NCBI RefSeq assembly: GCF_900100455.1 | Contig: NZ_FNCV01000011.1 | Coordinates: 21,792-85,791, forward strand | DNA length: 64,000 nt | Direction of reading: 5' to 3' | Origin: Roseospirillum parvum | Lineage (GTDB): Bacteria > Pseudomonadota > Alphaproteobacteria > Rhodospirillales > Rhodospirillaceae | In this document: piece by piece, positions 1 to 7,847 of the stretch | Position numbering within the stretch: position 1 is the stretch's first letter | Layout of the letters: every line of letters starts with the position of its first letter | Notes under the pieces: model-generated | The model's input: the letters and a program-made list of their open reading frames with translations, nothing else | What the model was told of the DNA's origin: nothing | Databases searched by the model: none | Made by a program: the position numbers and the translations under genes

Positions 1-485
1 ACGCTGAGGTCGCGCCGTCCCTCGGCCTGGATGTACTTGCGCCAGGCGATGCGGGCCCGGAACTGGGCCCGGGCATTTTCACGATCCAGGCCGTTGGCCG
101 CCAGCATGCGCTCGAAGCTGCCCGGCGGCAGGTTGTTGCTGGCCTCGATGCTGGCAACCATCCGGTCGACCTCGGCCTCGCTGGCCTCGATGCCGGCGCC
201 TTCGGCGGCTTTCAGGCGCAGCCTTTCGTCGATCAGGGTGCGCAGGATCTGGCCGAACAGGCGCTGGCGGACCTCCTCGGTGTTGGCCAGATTGGAGGTC
301 GAGATGACGAAGCTGGTGCGCGCCTGGACGTCGTAGAGCGACACCAGGTCGTCGTTGACCACCGCGGCGATGCGCTGCATCTGCTGGGCCCACGCCGCCC
401 GCGGCGGGGCGTCCAGCCCGACCAGCAGCGCGAAAACAGCGACCAGAGCCGGCGCAAGACGGCGCGCCCGGGAAACATCAGCCAT
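1..485 (-). CDS. surA: SurA-type periplasmic chaperone/peptidyl-prolyl isomerase, N-terminal part (cut by window edge)
   Basis: The first 161 codons are present and the gene runs off the left edge. It opens with a basic start (MADVSRARRL) and a hydrophobic signal segment ending near AWAQQ, followed by IAAVVNDDLVSLYDV, the usual start of mature SurA-family chaperones. The remaining visible part is a helix-rich SurA N-terminal domain (EVRQRLFGQILRTLIDERLR). In the family this periplasmic protein helps fold outer-membrane beta-barrels, including LptD. Its ATG overlaps the lptD stop by 8 bases (ATGGCTGA), so it is translationally coupled to lptD; lptD-surA order is common in proteobacteria. The catalytic parvulin domain, if present, is outside the window. 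Confidence 0.85.
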   Translation of the reverse strand, partial: MADVSRARRLAPALVAVFALLVGLDAPPRAAWAQQMQRIAAVVNDDLVSLYDVQARTSFVISTSNLANTEEVRQRLFGQILRTLIDERLRLKAAEGAGIEASEAEVDRMVASIEASNNLPPGSFERMLAANGLDRENARAQFRARIAWRKYIQAEGRRDLS

Positions 486-2706
486 TGGTGTTGACCTCGC
501 CGAGGGTCTTCAGGATCAGTTGCAGGGAGAACGACAGGCCGTCCTCGTAGTCGCGGTCGCTGGTGTAGCTTTGGCGCACCGTGCCGCGCATGGTGAAGCA
601 CTCGTCCTCGTAGGTCAGGGCGCCGCCCACCGAAACCCAGCCCTTGTGATTGTCGCGCAGGTCGTAGGTGGCGTCCACCTTGCCCTCCCAGTACTGACCG
701 AAGCGCGAGTTCAGCGAGCCGGACATCTGGTGCTTCTCGTCGATCGTGGTGTCGTCGATCCGGGTCTCGGTCAGATAGATGTGGCTCAAGCCCAGCGACA
801 GGGGGTCCGGTCCGATGTTCAGGTCCAGGTTGCTGAACTGCGGGGCGAAGTTCTCGCGGTCGAGGCGGAAGCGGTAGTTCAGGTTCAGGTTGTCGCTGGG
901 CCGCACCGCCAGCCGGCCGACCACGTCGGACAGCTTGCCGGACAACCCACTGTCGGTGCCGAACATGGCCGATTCGTGGAAGCGGTACGACTGGCCGATG
1001 AGCATCGAGAAATCGCCGCCGCCGCGACCGATGGCACTGTAGCGCAGGCCGTAGTTCAGGCGCGACCCGTCCTCGACCCGGTCCCAGCCGGTGAAGCGGT
1101 TGTCGCTGAACAGGTTGGTGTCGTCGAACACGAAGTCGCGGCTGTCGTCGTTGGGAATGCCCGAGGGATTGCCGCCGACCGGGGCGACGATACCCTGGAT
1201 GATCGGTTCGATGATCTCGGTGTGGGTTTCCCGGGCGGCGGCCAGGGGCAGGCTCCAGCGCAGCGACATGCTGGGGATGACCCGGCCGGTGACGCCGTCG
1301 AAGCTGCCGTCGGCCGGGGTGCCGTCGGCCACCTGGGCGACATGGTAGAGGTCGCCCTTGACGCGGGTGGTCAGCTCGTAGCGCTCGCCCAGCGGGCTGA
1401 TGTAGGGCAGGGTCCAGCCCAGGTCGCCGGACAGCCGGCGGCTGTCGCTGCCCTCGCCCCGGTTGATCGCCACCGCGCCGCCCTTGAACCAGGTGTATCC
1501 GCCGGCCCGGCCGGGGTCGCCGACCAGATGGTATTGCAGGCGCGGCAGGACCAGGGGGGTCAGGCCGGGGTCGTCGTCGGCCCGCTGGCCCTGGAAGTAG
1601 AAGCCGTCCAGGCTGGCGTAGTCGTTGTTGTCGAACCCTTCCACATAGGCCCGGTTGGTCAGCCAGGCATCAGCCCCGAAGCCGTAGCGGCGCATGTAGG
1701 TGTCGTCCGGCGCCAGGGCCACTTCCCAGCCGGCGCGGAAGGTTTCGTCGATGTGGAACTCGCCCTCGCCGTCGATGTGGCCCACCGTGCTGTCGCCGTC
1801 GTAGGTCAGGCTGGCGGTATGGTCGACTTCGCCGGTGCGGAAGCGGTTGCGGTGTTCGGCGATCAGGCTGCCGCCCTTTTCCGTCGTGGCGAGCGCGGTC
1901 AGGGTCAGGTCCTCGTGGTCGGAGAGGACGAAGAAATAGGGCACCTTGACGTTGAAGCCGAGGCTGGACGAGTTGCCGATGGTCGGCGGCAACAGGCCGC
2001 TCTGGCGGCGCACCGTGGGGTCGGCGTGTTGCAGGTAGGGGGTGTAGGCGACCGGCACGCCGAACATCTCCAGCGTCGCGTCGCGGTAATAGATTTCCCG
2101 CGCCGCCTGATCGTGCACCACCTCGCGGGCCTTGACCTGCCACAGCGGCGCCCGATCCGGATTGTCGCGGCAGGTGTCGCAGGGTGTGTAGCGGGCCCGG
2201 GTCAGGGTCGAGCGGTTGCCGGCCTGACGGGTCAGGCTTTCGGCGAACAGCCGCGAGCGGTCGGCCAGCATCAGGCGGATTTCCCGGGCCACGCCCTCGG
2301 CCAGATCGCCCTTGAGTTCCACGTAGTCGGCGAACAGCACGTTGCCGTCCGGCTCGACCAGACTGACGTTGCCCGAGGCGGTGACCAGATCGTGCCCGAT
2401 GTCGTAGTTGATGGTGTCGGCCACCACCATGCGCTGGCCGTGCAGGACTTCCACGTCGCCCCGGCCGGTGACCACCTCAAGGTCGCGGTCGTAGGTCATC
2501 TGGCTGGCGGTGACCACCGTTTCCCGGGGGCCGTGCACGGGGTCGCCGCCCTCGGCGGCGCCGCCCCAGATGGTTTGCGCGCTGGCTGGTCCACCGGCGG
2601 CCAGCCAGACGGCGGGTATCAGCACGAGCGCCATCAGCATGGTGCCGGCCTGGATCGCCAGAGCCGAGGGCGACAAATCCGGTGCCACGACGTGGCGCCG
2701 GGTCAT
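478..2706 (-). CDS. lptD: LPS-assembly outer-membrane protein LptD
   Basis: About 742 aa, a normal length. An N-terminal signal peptide (hydrophobic stretch ALAIQAGTMLMALVLIPAVW, ending ASAQ) precedes an OstA/LptA-like jellyroll (around residues 50-170, with EVVTGRGDVEVLHGQRMVVA), then a long beta-barrel region rich in alternating hydrophobic residues (LPLAAARETHTEIIEPIIQG, LNYRFRLDRENF). A CDTC pair occurs near residue 200. The family inserts LPS into the outer leaflet of the outer membrane with LptE. I chose the ATG at 2706 with GGGG about 8 bases upstream; a GTG at 2754 would add 16 residues. It lies downstream of lptF and overlaps surA. Confidence 0.93.
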   Translation of the reverse strand: MTRRHVVAPDLSPSALAIQAGTMLMALVLIPAVWLAAGGPASAQTIWGGAAEGGDPVHGPRETVVTASQMTYDRDLEVVTGRGDVEVLHGQRMVVADTINYDIGHDLVTASGNVSLVEPDGNVLFADYVELKGDLAEGVAREIRLMLADRSRLFAESLTRQAGNRSTLTRARYTPCDTCRDNPDRAPLWQVKAREVVHDQAAREIYYRDATLEMFGVPVAYTPYLQHADPTVRRQSGLLPPTIGNSSSLGFNVKVPYFFVLSDHEDLTLTALATTEKGGSLIAEHRNRFRTGEVDHTASLTYDGDSTVGHIDGEGEFHIDETFRAGWEVALAPDDTYMRRYGFGADAWLTNRAYVEGFDNNDYASLDGFYFQGQRADDDPGLTPLVLPRLQYHLVGDPGRAGGYTWFKGGAVAINRGEGSDSRRLSGDLGWTLPYISPLGERYELTTRVKGDLYHVAQVADGTPADGSFDGVTGRVIPSMSLRWSLPLAAARETHTEIIEPIIQGIVAPVGGNPSGIPNDDSRDFVFDDTNLFSDNRFTGWDRVEDGSRLNYGLRYSAIGRGGGDFSMLIGQSYRFHESAMFGTDSGLSGKLSDVVGRLAVRPSDNLNLNYRFRLDRENFAPQFSNLDLNIGPDPLSLGLSHIYLTETRIDDTTIDEKHQMSGSLNSRFGQYWEGKVDATYDLRDNHKGWVSVGGALTYEDECFTMRGTVRQSYTSDRDYEDGLSFSLQLILKTLGEVNTNG

Positions 2707-2776
2707 CGTCCCCGGCTGCACGGCGTGCTGCGTGATGTGTGGCTCACGCGGCACGCTGTGGGCTCTTGACAGTGCT

Positions 2777-2820
2777 GCAAACCGTCGTCGCGATCCGGTC
2801 CGGATCGCTGGGGATTTGCT
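2777..2820. repeat. Intergenic hyphenated palindrome, copy 1 of a dispersed repeat
   Basis: The segment between lptF and lptD contains GCGATCCGG T CCGGATCGC (2790-2808), a 9-bp inverted repeat with one central base, set in a longer 44-bp block bounded by GCAAAC and GATTTGCT. A second, inverted copy with only a few mismatches sits at 7794-7839. Both are intergenic, which fits a small dispersed palindromic element rather than a coding remnant. Confidence 0.75.
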
Positions 2821-2875
2821 GTGGGCTCCTGGTGCGGGGCATGGGCGGTCTCGGGTCTCGTTCCTGGCGGGGCGG

Positions 2876-3994
2876 TCAGGCGGCGACGGGGGCTTTCAGG
2901 CGCGGCGGGCGGGCCAGTACGTAAAAGCCGACCAATACCGGCAGAACGGTGCTCAGGTAAAGCAGCGGCAGCAGGTCGAGGCGGTTGGCGGCCACGTTGG
3001 CGGCCCCCAACTGGGCCCCTTGCAGGCCGACCATCAGGGTGATGGCGCCGAGCACCCGGGGCGTGGTGCCGTGGCGGCTGAACTGGCCGTTGAGCAGCAT
3101 GGTCAGGGCGATCAGGGCAAAGCCCAGGGTCAGCAGGGGGGCGGTCAGGCGCTTGTGGCCCTCGACCCGGAACCGGCGGATGTCGGTTTCGCTCAGGAAG
3201 CCGCCGGCCTCGGTGGCCAGCAACTCCTTCATCGAGCGTTCGCGGGCGTCGCGGAAGCGTTCCTCGTCATGCGGGCCGGCCAGCCCGAAATCAAGGGTGT
3301 AACTGTCGAAGTAGAGCAGGCTCAGGCGTTGCCCGCCGGCCGACAGTTCCTGGCTGTTGCCGTTGATCATCAGCACCCGGGGGCCGTTGTCGGTGTGGAT
3401 CAGGGCGCCGCGCTCGGCCATCCAGGTGACCTCCTTCTCCGGCGAGCGGCTGTCGTGGACCAGGATGCCGAGCAACTCGTCGCGGCTGGTCCGCTGGCGC
3501 ACGTAGACGGTCAGGCCCCGGGCGACCTGCGAGAAGGCGCCCTCCTTCAGCATCACCTTGGACAGGTCGTTCTCCACCTCCCACTGCAATTCCCGGAAGT
3601 CGCGCACCGACTGGGGGATGAAGTGCAGGGTGACGGCATAATTGGCCAGGGTGACCAGAAGGGCCAGGATCAGTGCCGGCCGGGCCAGTCCCAGCGGCGA
3701 CAGCCCGGCCGCCCGCAGCACCACCAGCTCGCGGTCGCTGGTCAGCCGGGCGTAGACGAACAGGATCACCGCGAACAGCGCGATGGGCAGCACGATGGCC
3801 AGGAAACTGGGCAGCAGCAGCACGGTCAGCTTGAGGAATCCGGCCACCGACAGACCCTGGTTGATGATCAGGTCGACGAAGCGCAGCGACTGGGTCAGCC
3901 ACACCAGAAGGCACAGCACGATGGTCACCAGAACCGTGCCGACGGTCAGGTGGCGCAGCAGATAGCGGGTGATCAGTCCGGTGCTCCGTGCCAT
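2876..3994 (-). CDS. lptF: LPS export ABC transporter permease LptF
   Basis: 372 aa from the ATG at 3994 (MARSTGLITRYLL). It shows the YjgP/YjgQ layout: three N-terminal membrane segments (VGTVLVTIVLCLLVWLT; FLKLTVLLLPSFLAIVLPIA; ALILALLVTLANYAVTL), a periplasmic jellyroll in the middle (QRTSRDELLGILVHDSR onwards), then three C-terminal membrane segments (LLTLGFALIALTMLL onwards). SDRELVVLRAAG is the cytoplasmic coupling-helix motif of the family. With LptG and two LptB ATPases it extracts LPS from the inner membrane. It precedes lptD on the same strand, but no lptG lies between them, which is unusual. It could be an LptG, but the N-terminus reads as LptF. Confidence 0.9.
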   Translation of the reverse strand: MARSTGLITRYLLRHLTVGTVLVTIVLCLLVWLTQSLRFVDLIINQGLSVAGFLKLTVLLLPSFLAIVLPIALFAVILFVYARLTSDRELVVLRAAGLSPLGLARPALILALLVTLANYAVTLHFIPQSVRDFRELQWEVENDLSKVMLKEGAFSQVARGLTVYVRQRTSRDELLGILVHDSRSPEKEVTWMAERGALIHTDNGPRVLMINGNSQELSAGGQRLSLLYFDSYTLDFGLAGPHDEERFRDARERSMKELLATEAGGFLSETDIRRFRVEGHKRLTAPLLTLGFALIALTMLLNGQFSRHGTTPRVLGAITLMVGLQGAQLGAANVAANRLDLLPLLYLSTVLPVLVGFYVLARPPRLKAPVAA

Positions 3995-4134
3995 GGGAGC
4001 GGAGTATAAGGCCGGGGCGGGGCGCAAGGACAGGGCCGATTTGCCGCCCTTTCGCCTGCCGCCTTGACCGGCGCGACTCCACTCCCGATCATGGCCCATG
4101 ATGACATCGATCATGGCGGCGGGAGGAGGGGCGG

Positions 4135-4731
4135 ATGACCGGTTGGCGCGGGCGGGGCGGTGGCGCCTCGATCTGGGCGGGGCTGGTGGTGCTGGTGTTG
4201 CTGGCCGGTTGTTCGCCCATCTCCACCGCCAGCACCCTGGGCGGCGCGGTGCTGGAAGACCGCAGCGGCGGCGATCAGGTCGAGGACCTGCGCATCCGGG
4301 TGGCCCTCAACAAGGCCCTGCTGGATGACAGCGCCAGACTGTTCCGGGCCGTCTCGACCAAGGTCTGGGAGGGCCGGGTGATGCTGACCGGCGCCGTCGC
4401 CGAGGCGGCCCAGATGGACCGCGCGGTGGCCGCCGCCTGGGGCATCGACGGGGTCGATGAGGTGATCAACGAGCTTCAGGTGGCCGAGGCCGGCAGCCTG
4501 GGCGATTTCGTCGATGACGGCCTGATCACCCAGAAGCTGGAAGCCCGCCTGCTGGCCGATGGCGAGGTGCGCTCGGTGAACTACCGGATGAGCGCCGTCA
4601 AGGGCACCGTCTACCTGCTCGGCGTGGCCCGCGGCCAAGGTGAACTCGACCGGGTGATGGCCCACGCCCGCGACATCGACGGGGTGCGCCGGGTGGTGCC
4701 CCACGTGCGCCTGCTGAACGCCGACGCCTGA
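4135..4731 (+). CDS. BON-domain lipoprotein (DolP/OsmY-like)
   Basis: 198 aa with a lipoprotein signal: a hydrophobic stretch followed by the lipobox LLAGC, Cys26 being the predicted lipidated residue. Two BON-type modules follow: around residues 50-115 (LRIRVALNKALLDD, GRVMLTGAVAE) and 120-195 (ITQKLEARLLADGEV, GTVYLLGVARGQGELDRV). In this family such proteins bind anionic phospholipid at the outer membrane or support envelope integrity. A very strong ribosome site (GGGAGGAGGGG) precedes the ATG. It is divergent from lptF, consistent with an envelope role, but the exact function is not readable from sequence. Confidence 0.88.
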   Translation: MTGWRGRGGGASIWAGLVVLVLLAGCSPISTASTLGGAVLEDRSGGDQVEDLRIRVALNKALLDDSARLFRAVSTKVWEGRVMLTGAVAEAAQMDRAVAAAWGIDGVDEVINELQVAEAGSLGDFVDDGLITQKLEARLLADGEVRSVNYRMSAVKGTVYLLGVARGQGELDRVMAHARDIDGVRRVVPHVRLLNADA

Positions 4732-4791
4732 GCGAAGCCGACCGGCGATGAGCGAGGCCCATCGCCGGTGGGGAGAGGCCCCGATTGTGCC

Positions 4792-6570
4792 TCAGGTGGT
4801 GGCCAGGGCCTCTTCGGGAAGCGCCAGCAGGCAGCTCTGGTCGGCCGTCACCTGGGTCGCGAAGGCGTCGGCCAGGGGCAGCACCTGATCCAGGTAGAAG
4901 CGCGCCGTGGCCCGCTTGGCGGCGGCGAAGTTGGGATCGTCGGTGATCCCGGGCTGGGCGTTGCCTTCCACCGCGGCCAGGGCGCGGGCCATCATCCAGC
5001 CGCCGGCGACGGTGCCGAACTGGTTGAGGAAGGGGGTGGCGGCGCCCATCGCCTGACCCATGTCGCCCACCTTCATCAGATGGTCGGCGCTGGCCTTGAG
5101 GCCGAGCAGGGCCTCGGCGACCGGCCTCGCGGCATCGCCCAGGGTGGCCAGATCGGCCTCCATGGCGCCGACCACGCGGGCGAAGCCGGCCCCCTGGTCG
5201 CGCAGCAGCTTGCGGCCCACCAGATCGGCCGCCTGGACGCCGTTGGTCCCTTCGTAGATCGGGCAGATGCGGGCGTCGCGCAGGTGCTGGGCGGCGCCGG
5301 TCTCCTCCACGTAGCCCATGCCGCCGTGGATCTGCACCCCGAGGTCGGCCGCCGAGACGCCGATCTCCGAGGCCCACGCCTTGACCACCGGGGTCAGCAC
5401 CTGGACCGTGGCCTCGGCCCGGGCCCGCACCTCGGGGTCGGGGTGGTGGTCGGCCAGATCGATGTTGGCGTGGGCGTAATAGCCCAGGGCGCGCGCCGCC
5501 TCGACGCGGGAACGCATGGACAGCAACATGCGCCGCACGTCCGGGTGATGGACGATGGTTCCCGGGCCGGCCTCGCGCGGGGCGGTGACCGACTTGGACT
5601 GGATGCGCTCGCGGGCATAGGCCAGGGCCTGCTGGTAGGCCCGCTCGCCGATCGCCACGCCCTGCATGCCGACCGACAGGCGGGCGTTGTTCATCATCGT
5701 GAACATGTATTCCAGGCCGCGGTTCTCCTCGCCGACCAGATAGCCCACGGCGCCCTCTTCCTCGCCGAAGGCCATGGTGCAGGTGGCGCTGCCGTGGATG
5801 CCCAGCTTGTGCTCCAGGCCGGCACAGTGGACGTCGTTGCGCGGCCCCGGGGTGCCGTCCGGGTTGAGCAGGAACTTGGGCACCAGGAACAGGCTGATCC
5901 CCTTCACCCCGGCCGGCGCGTCGGGCAGTCGGCCGAGCACCAGATGGATGATGTTCTCGGCCATCGCGTGGTCGCCCCAGGTGATGAAGATCTTCTGCCC
6001 GGAGAGGCGGTAGGTCTCCTCGCCGGCGCGCACCGCCTTCAGGCGCACCTGGGCCAGATCGGTGCCGGCCTGGGGCTCGGTCAGGTTCATGGTGCCGGCC
6101 CAGGTGCCGGCGATCATGTTGGGCAGATAGGTCGCCTTCAGGTGCTCGCTGCCGTGGGCGGTGAGGGCCTCGATGGCGCCCTGGGTGAGCAGCGGGGCCA
6201 GCCCGAACGACAGGTTGGCGGCCTGCCAGATCTCGCCCACCGCGCCCTGCAACAGCCACGGCATGCCCTGGCCGCCGTGCTCGGGGTCGAAGACCAGCGA
6301 CTGCCAGCCGGCCTCGACGAACTGGGCGTAGGCCTCGGCGAAGCCCGGGGGGGCGATCACCGTGTCGTCTTCCAGGCGGCAGCCTTCCAGGTCGCCGGTC
6401 CGGTTGAGGGGGGCCAGCGCCTCGGCCCCGAAGCGTCCGGCCTCGTCGAGGATGGCGTCGATCAGGTCGGGGGTGGCTTCCTCGAAGCCGGGCAGGGCGC
6501 GCACCTCGTCCAGGCCGGCGAGGGCGAGGGCGAAGCGCATCTCCTTGATCGGGGCGGCATAGTCGGTCAT
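4792..6570 (-). CDS. Acyl-CoA dehydrogenase, long form (DmdC-like architecture)
   Basis: 592 aa, long for an acyl-CoA dehydrogenase. Domain order fits the subgroup with an extra N-terminal segment (MTDYAAPIKEMRFALALAG), the central fold (LTEPQAGTDLAQVRLKAV around the FAD/substrate region; YRLSGQKIFITWGDHAMAEN), the C-terminal helical domain with QIHGGMGYVEE and ICPIYEGTNGVQA, and a further C-terminal extension. It should oxidise acyl-CoA to 2-enoyl-CoA with electron transfer to ETF. Relatives include 3-methylmercaptopropionyl-CoA dehydrogenase, but substrate cannot be called. The ATG at 6570 follows GGAGG. A 16-bp tandem repeat lies just upstream. Confidence 0.9.
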   Translation of the reverse strand: MTDYAAPIKEMRFALALAGLDEVRALPGFEEATPDLIDAILDEAGRFGAEALAPLNRTGDLEGCRLEDDTVIAPPGFAEAYAQFVEAGWQSLVFDPEHGGQGMPWLLQGAVGEIWQAANLSFGLAPLLTQGAIEALTAHGSEHLKATYLPNMIAGTWAGTMNLTEPQAGTDLAQVRLKAVRAGEETYRLSGQKIFITWGDHAMAENIIHLVLGRLPDAPAGVKGISLFLVPKFLLNPDGTPGPRNDVHCAGLEHKLGIHGSATCTMAFGEEEGAVGYLVGEENRGLEYMFTMMNNARLSVGMQGVAIGERAYQQALAYARERIQSKSVTAPREAGPGTIVHHPDVRRMLLSMRSRVEAARALGYYAHANIDLADHHPDPEVRARAEATVQVLTPVVKAWASEIGVSAADLGVQIHGGMGYVEETGAAQHLRDARICPIYEGTNGVQAADLVGRKLLRDQGAGFARVVGAMEADLATLGDAARPVAEALLGLKASADHLMKVGDMGQAMGAATPFLNQFGTVAGGWMMARALAAVEGNAQPGITDDPNFAAAKRATARFYLDQVLPLADAFATQVTADQSCLLALPEEALATT

Positions 6571-6586
6571 CAGGGCCTCCAGAGGG

Positions 6587-6618
6587 GCGCGGGGCGAAAA
6601 CAGCGCGGGGCGAAAACA
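6587..6618. repeat. Perfect 16-bp tandem repeat, two copies
   Basis: GCGCGGGGCGAAAACA occurs twice head to tail (6587-6602 and 6603-6618), starting 17 bases upstream of the acyl-CoA dehydrogenase start and on its 5-prime side. It may be a duplicated operator or a replication-slippage product; nothing in the sequence decides between these. Confidence 0.8.
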
Positions 6619-6772
6619 GAACGTGTCGAGCAAAAACTGCCCGACCGGACGGGGCGTCGGCAAGATCGAATCTGCCGGGGGCGTGCTCGCCGCACAGGCT
6701 TGTGCCCCGTCCCGGGGGTGCTACCATGCCGCCATGCCTCCCCGCCTTGCGCCAATCCGCCCGAGAGCCGCC

Positions 6773-7795
6773 ATGCCGCCCCTGTCCCGCCTCTGTGCCT
6801 GCTTGTCCCTGTCCGCCGTGGTGGCGGTCGGTTCGGCGCGGGCAGCGGAGCCGCCGGCTGATCCACCGCCCGACCCCCGGGGGGTGGTGACGCTTCAGTT
6901 CGACAACGACCTGTTCTCCGGCACCGACCGCCACTACACCAACGGCGTGCGGGCCTCTTACCTGTCGCCGGAGCACCAGTTCCCGGAGCCTCTGGCCGAG
7001 GTGATCGAGCACATCCCGGTGATCCCCGATGGCGCCCTGGCGCGCTGGGAGGTGGCCATCGGGCAGAGCATGTTCACCCCGGAAAACACCGCCACCACCC
7101 GGCTGGTGACCGACGACCGGCCCTACGCCGGCTGGCTCTACCTGAGCCTGGGCGCCATCGCCGACAGCGGCGACGAACTGGACATGATCGCCCTCGACCT
7201 GGGGGTGGTCGGCCCGGCGGCACTGGCCGGCGAGACCCAGAACTGGGTCCACGGCTGGCGCGGCATCGCCAAGGCGCAGGGTTGGGACAACCAGTTGCAC
7301 AACGAACCCGGCATCAACCTGCGCTGGGAGCACCAGTGGCGCCATCTCGCCCAGTTCTCGCTGGACGACGCGCCGGGCCTGGGGGTCGACATCATCCCCC
7401 GGGTCGGCTTGAGCCTGGGCAACGTCTTCACCAACGCCTCGGCCGGGGCCACCGTGCGCTTCGGCGACGACCTGCCGACCGACTACGGGGCGCCGCGCAT
7501 CCGCCCCAGCCTGCCCGGCTCGGGCTTCTTCCGACCGACCGACGACTTCTCCTGGTACCTCTTCGCCGGGGCCGAGGGGCGCGCCGTGGCCCGCAACATC
7601 ATGCTCGACGGCAACACCTTCCGCGACAGCCACAGCGTTGATCGCGAGCCCTTCGTGGCCGAGGCCCAGGCCGGTCTGGCCCTGACCATCGGGCGCACCC
7701 GGATGACCTACACCTACGTCTGGCGCAGCCGCGAGTTCGACGGCCAGGACCGACCCGACCAGTTCGGCGGGGTCAGCCTGTCGGTGCGGTTTTAG
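6773..7795 (+). CDS. LpxR-family outer-membrane protein (lipid A 3-O-deacylase-like, DUF2219)
   Basis: 340 aa from ATG 6773 (an in-frame ATG at 6734 is an alternative). A signal peptide (LCACLSLSAVVAVGSARAAE) is followed by LQFDNDLFSGTDRHYTNG, which matches the LpxR signature around the catalytic Asn/Asp and calcium-binding residues. The rest alternates as a beta-barrel and ends with a terminal aromatic Phe (LSVRF), the usual barrel-assembly signal. The family removes the 3-prime acyloxyacyl chain of lipid A; whether this member is active is not known. It fits with the LPS transport genes 3 kb away, though it has no obvious operon partner. Confidence 0.85.
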   Translation: MPPLSRLCACLSLSAVVAVGSARAAEPPADPPPDPRGVVTLQFDNDLFSGTDRHYTNGVRASYLSPEHQFPEPLAEVIEHIPVIPDGALARWEVAIGQSMFTPENTATTRLVTDDRPYAGWLYLSLGAIADSGDELDMIALDLGVVGPAALAGETQNWVHGWRGIAKAQGWDNQLHNEPGINLRWEHQWRHLAQFSLDDAPGLGVDIIPRVGLSLGNVFTNASAGATVRFGDDLPTDYGAPRIRPSLPGSGFFRPTDDFSWYLFAGAEGRAVARNIMLDGNTFRDSHSVDREPFVAEAQAGLALTIGRTRMTYTYVWRSREFDGQDRPDQFGGVSLSVRF

Positions 7796-7839
7796 AGCAA
7801 ATCCCGAGCGATCCGGAACGGATCGTGACGACGATTTGC
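7794..7839. repeat. Intergenic palindromic repeat, copy 2
   Basis: Inverted copy of the block at 2777-2820, beginning inside the stop codon of the LpxR-family gene. Its core GCGATCCGGAACGGATCG has the same symmetry with a slightly altered centre. It sits between two convergent genes and could act as a bidirectional hairpin. Confidence 0.75.
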
Positions 7840-7847
7840 GGCAAATA

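Noticed and set aside
355..2769. An 804-codon open frame on the plus strand across lptD
   Set aside because: It is antisense to a clear lptD with signal peptide and domain motifs; composition (GQ/AV-rich) is the usual shadow of a high-GC gene.
4598..7633. A 1011-codon minus-strand frame spanning three genes
   Set aside because: It crosses the ends of real genes on both strands and has arginine/proline/glycine shadow composition.
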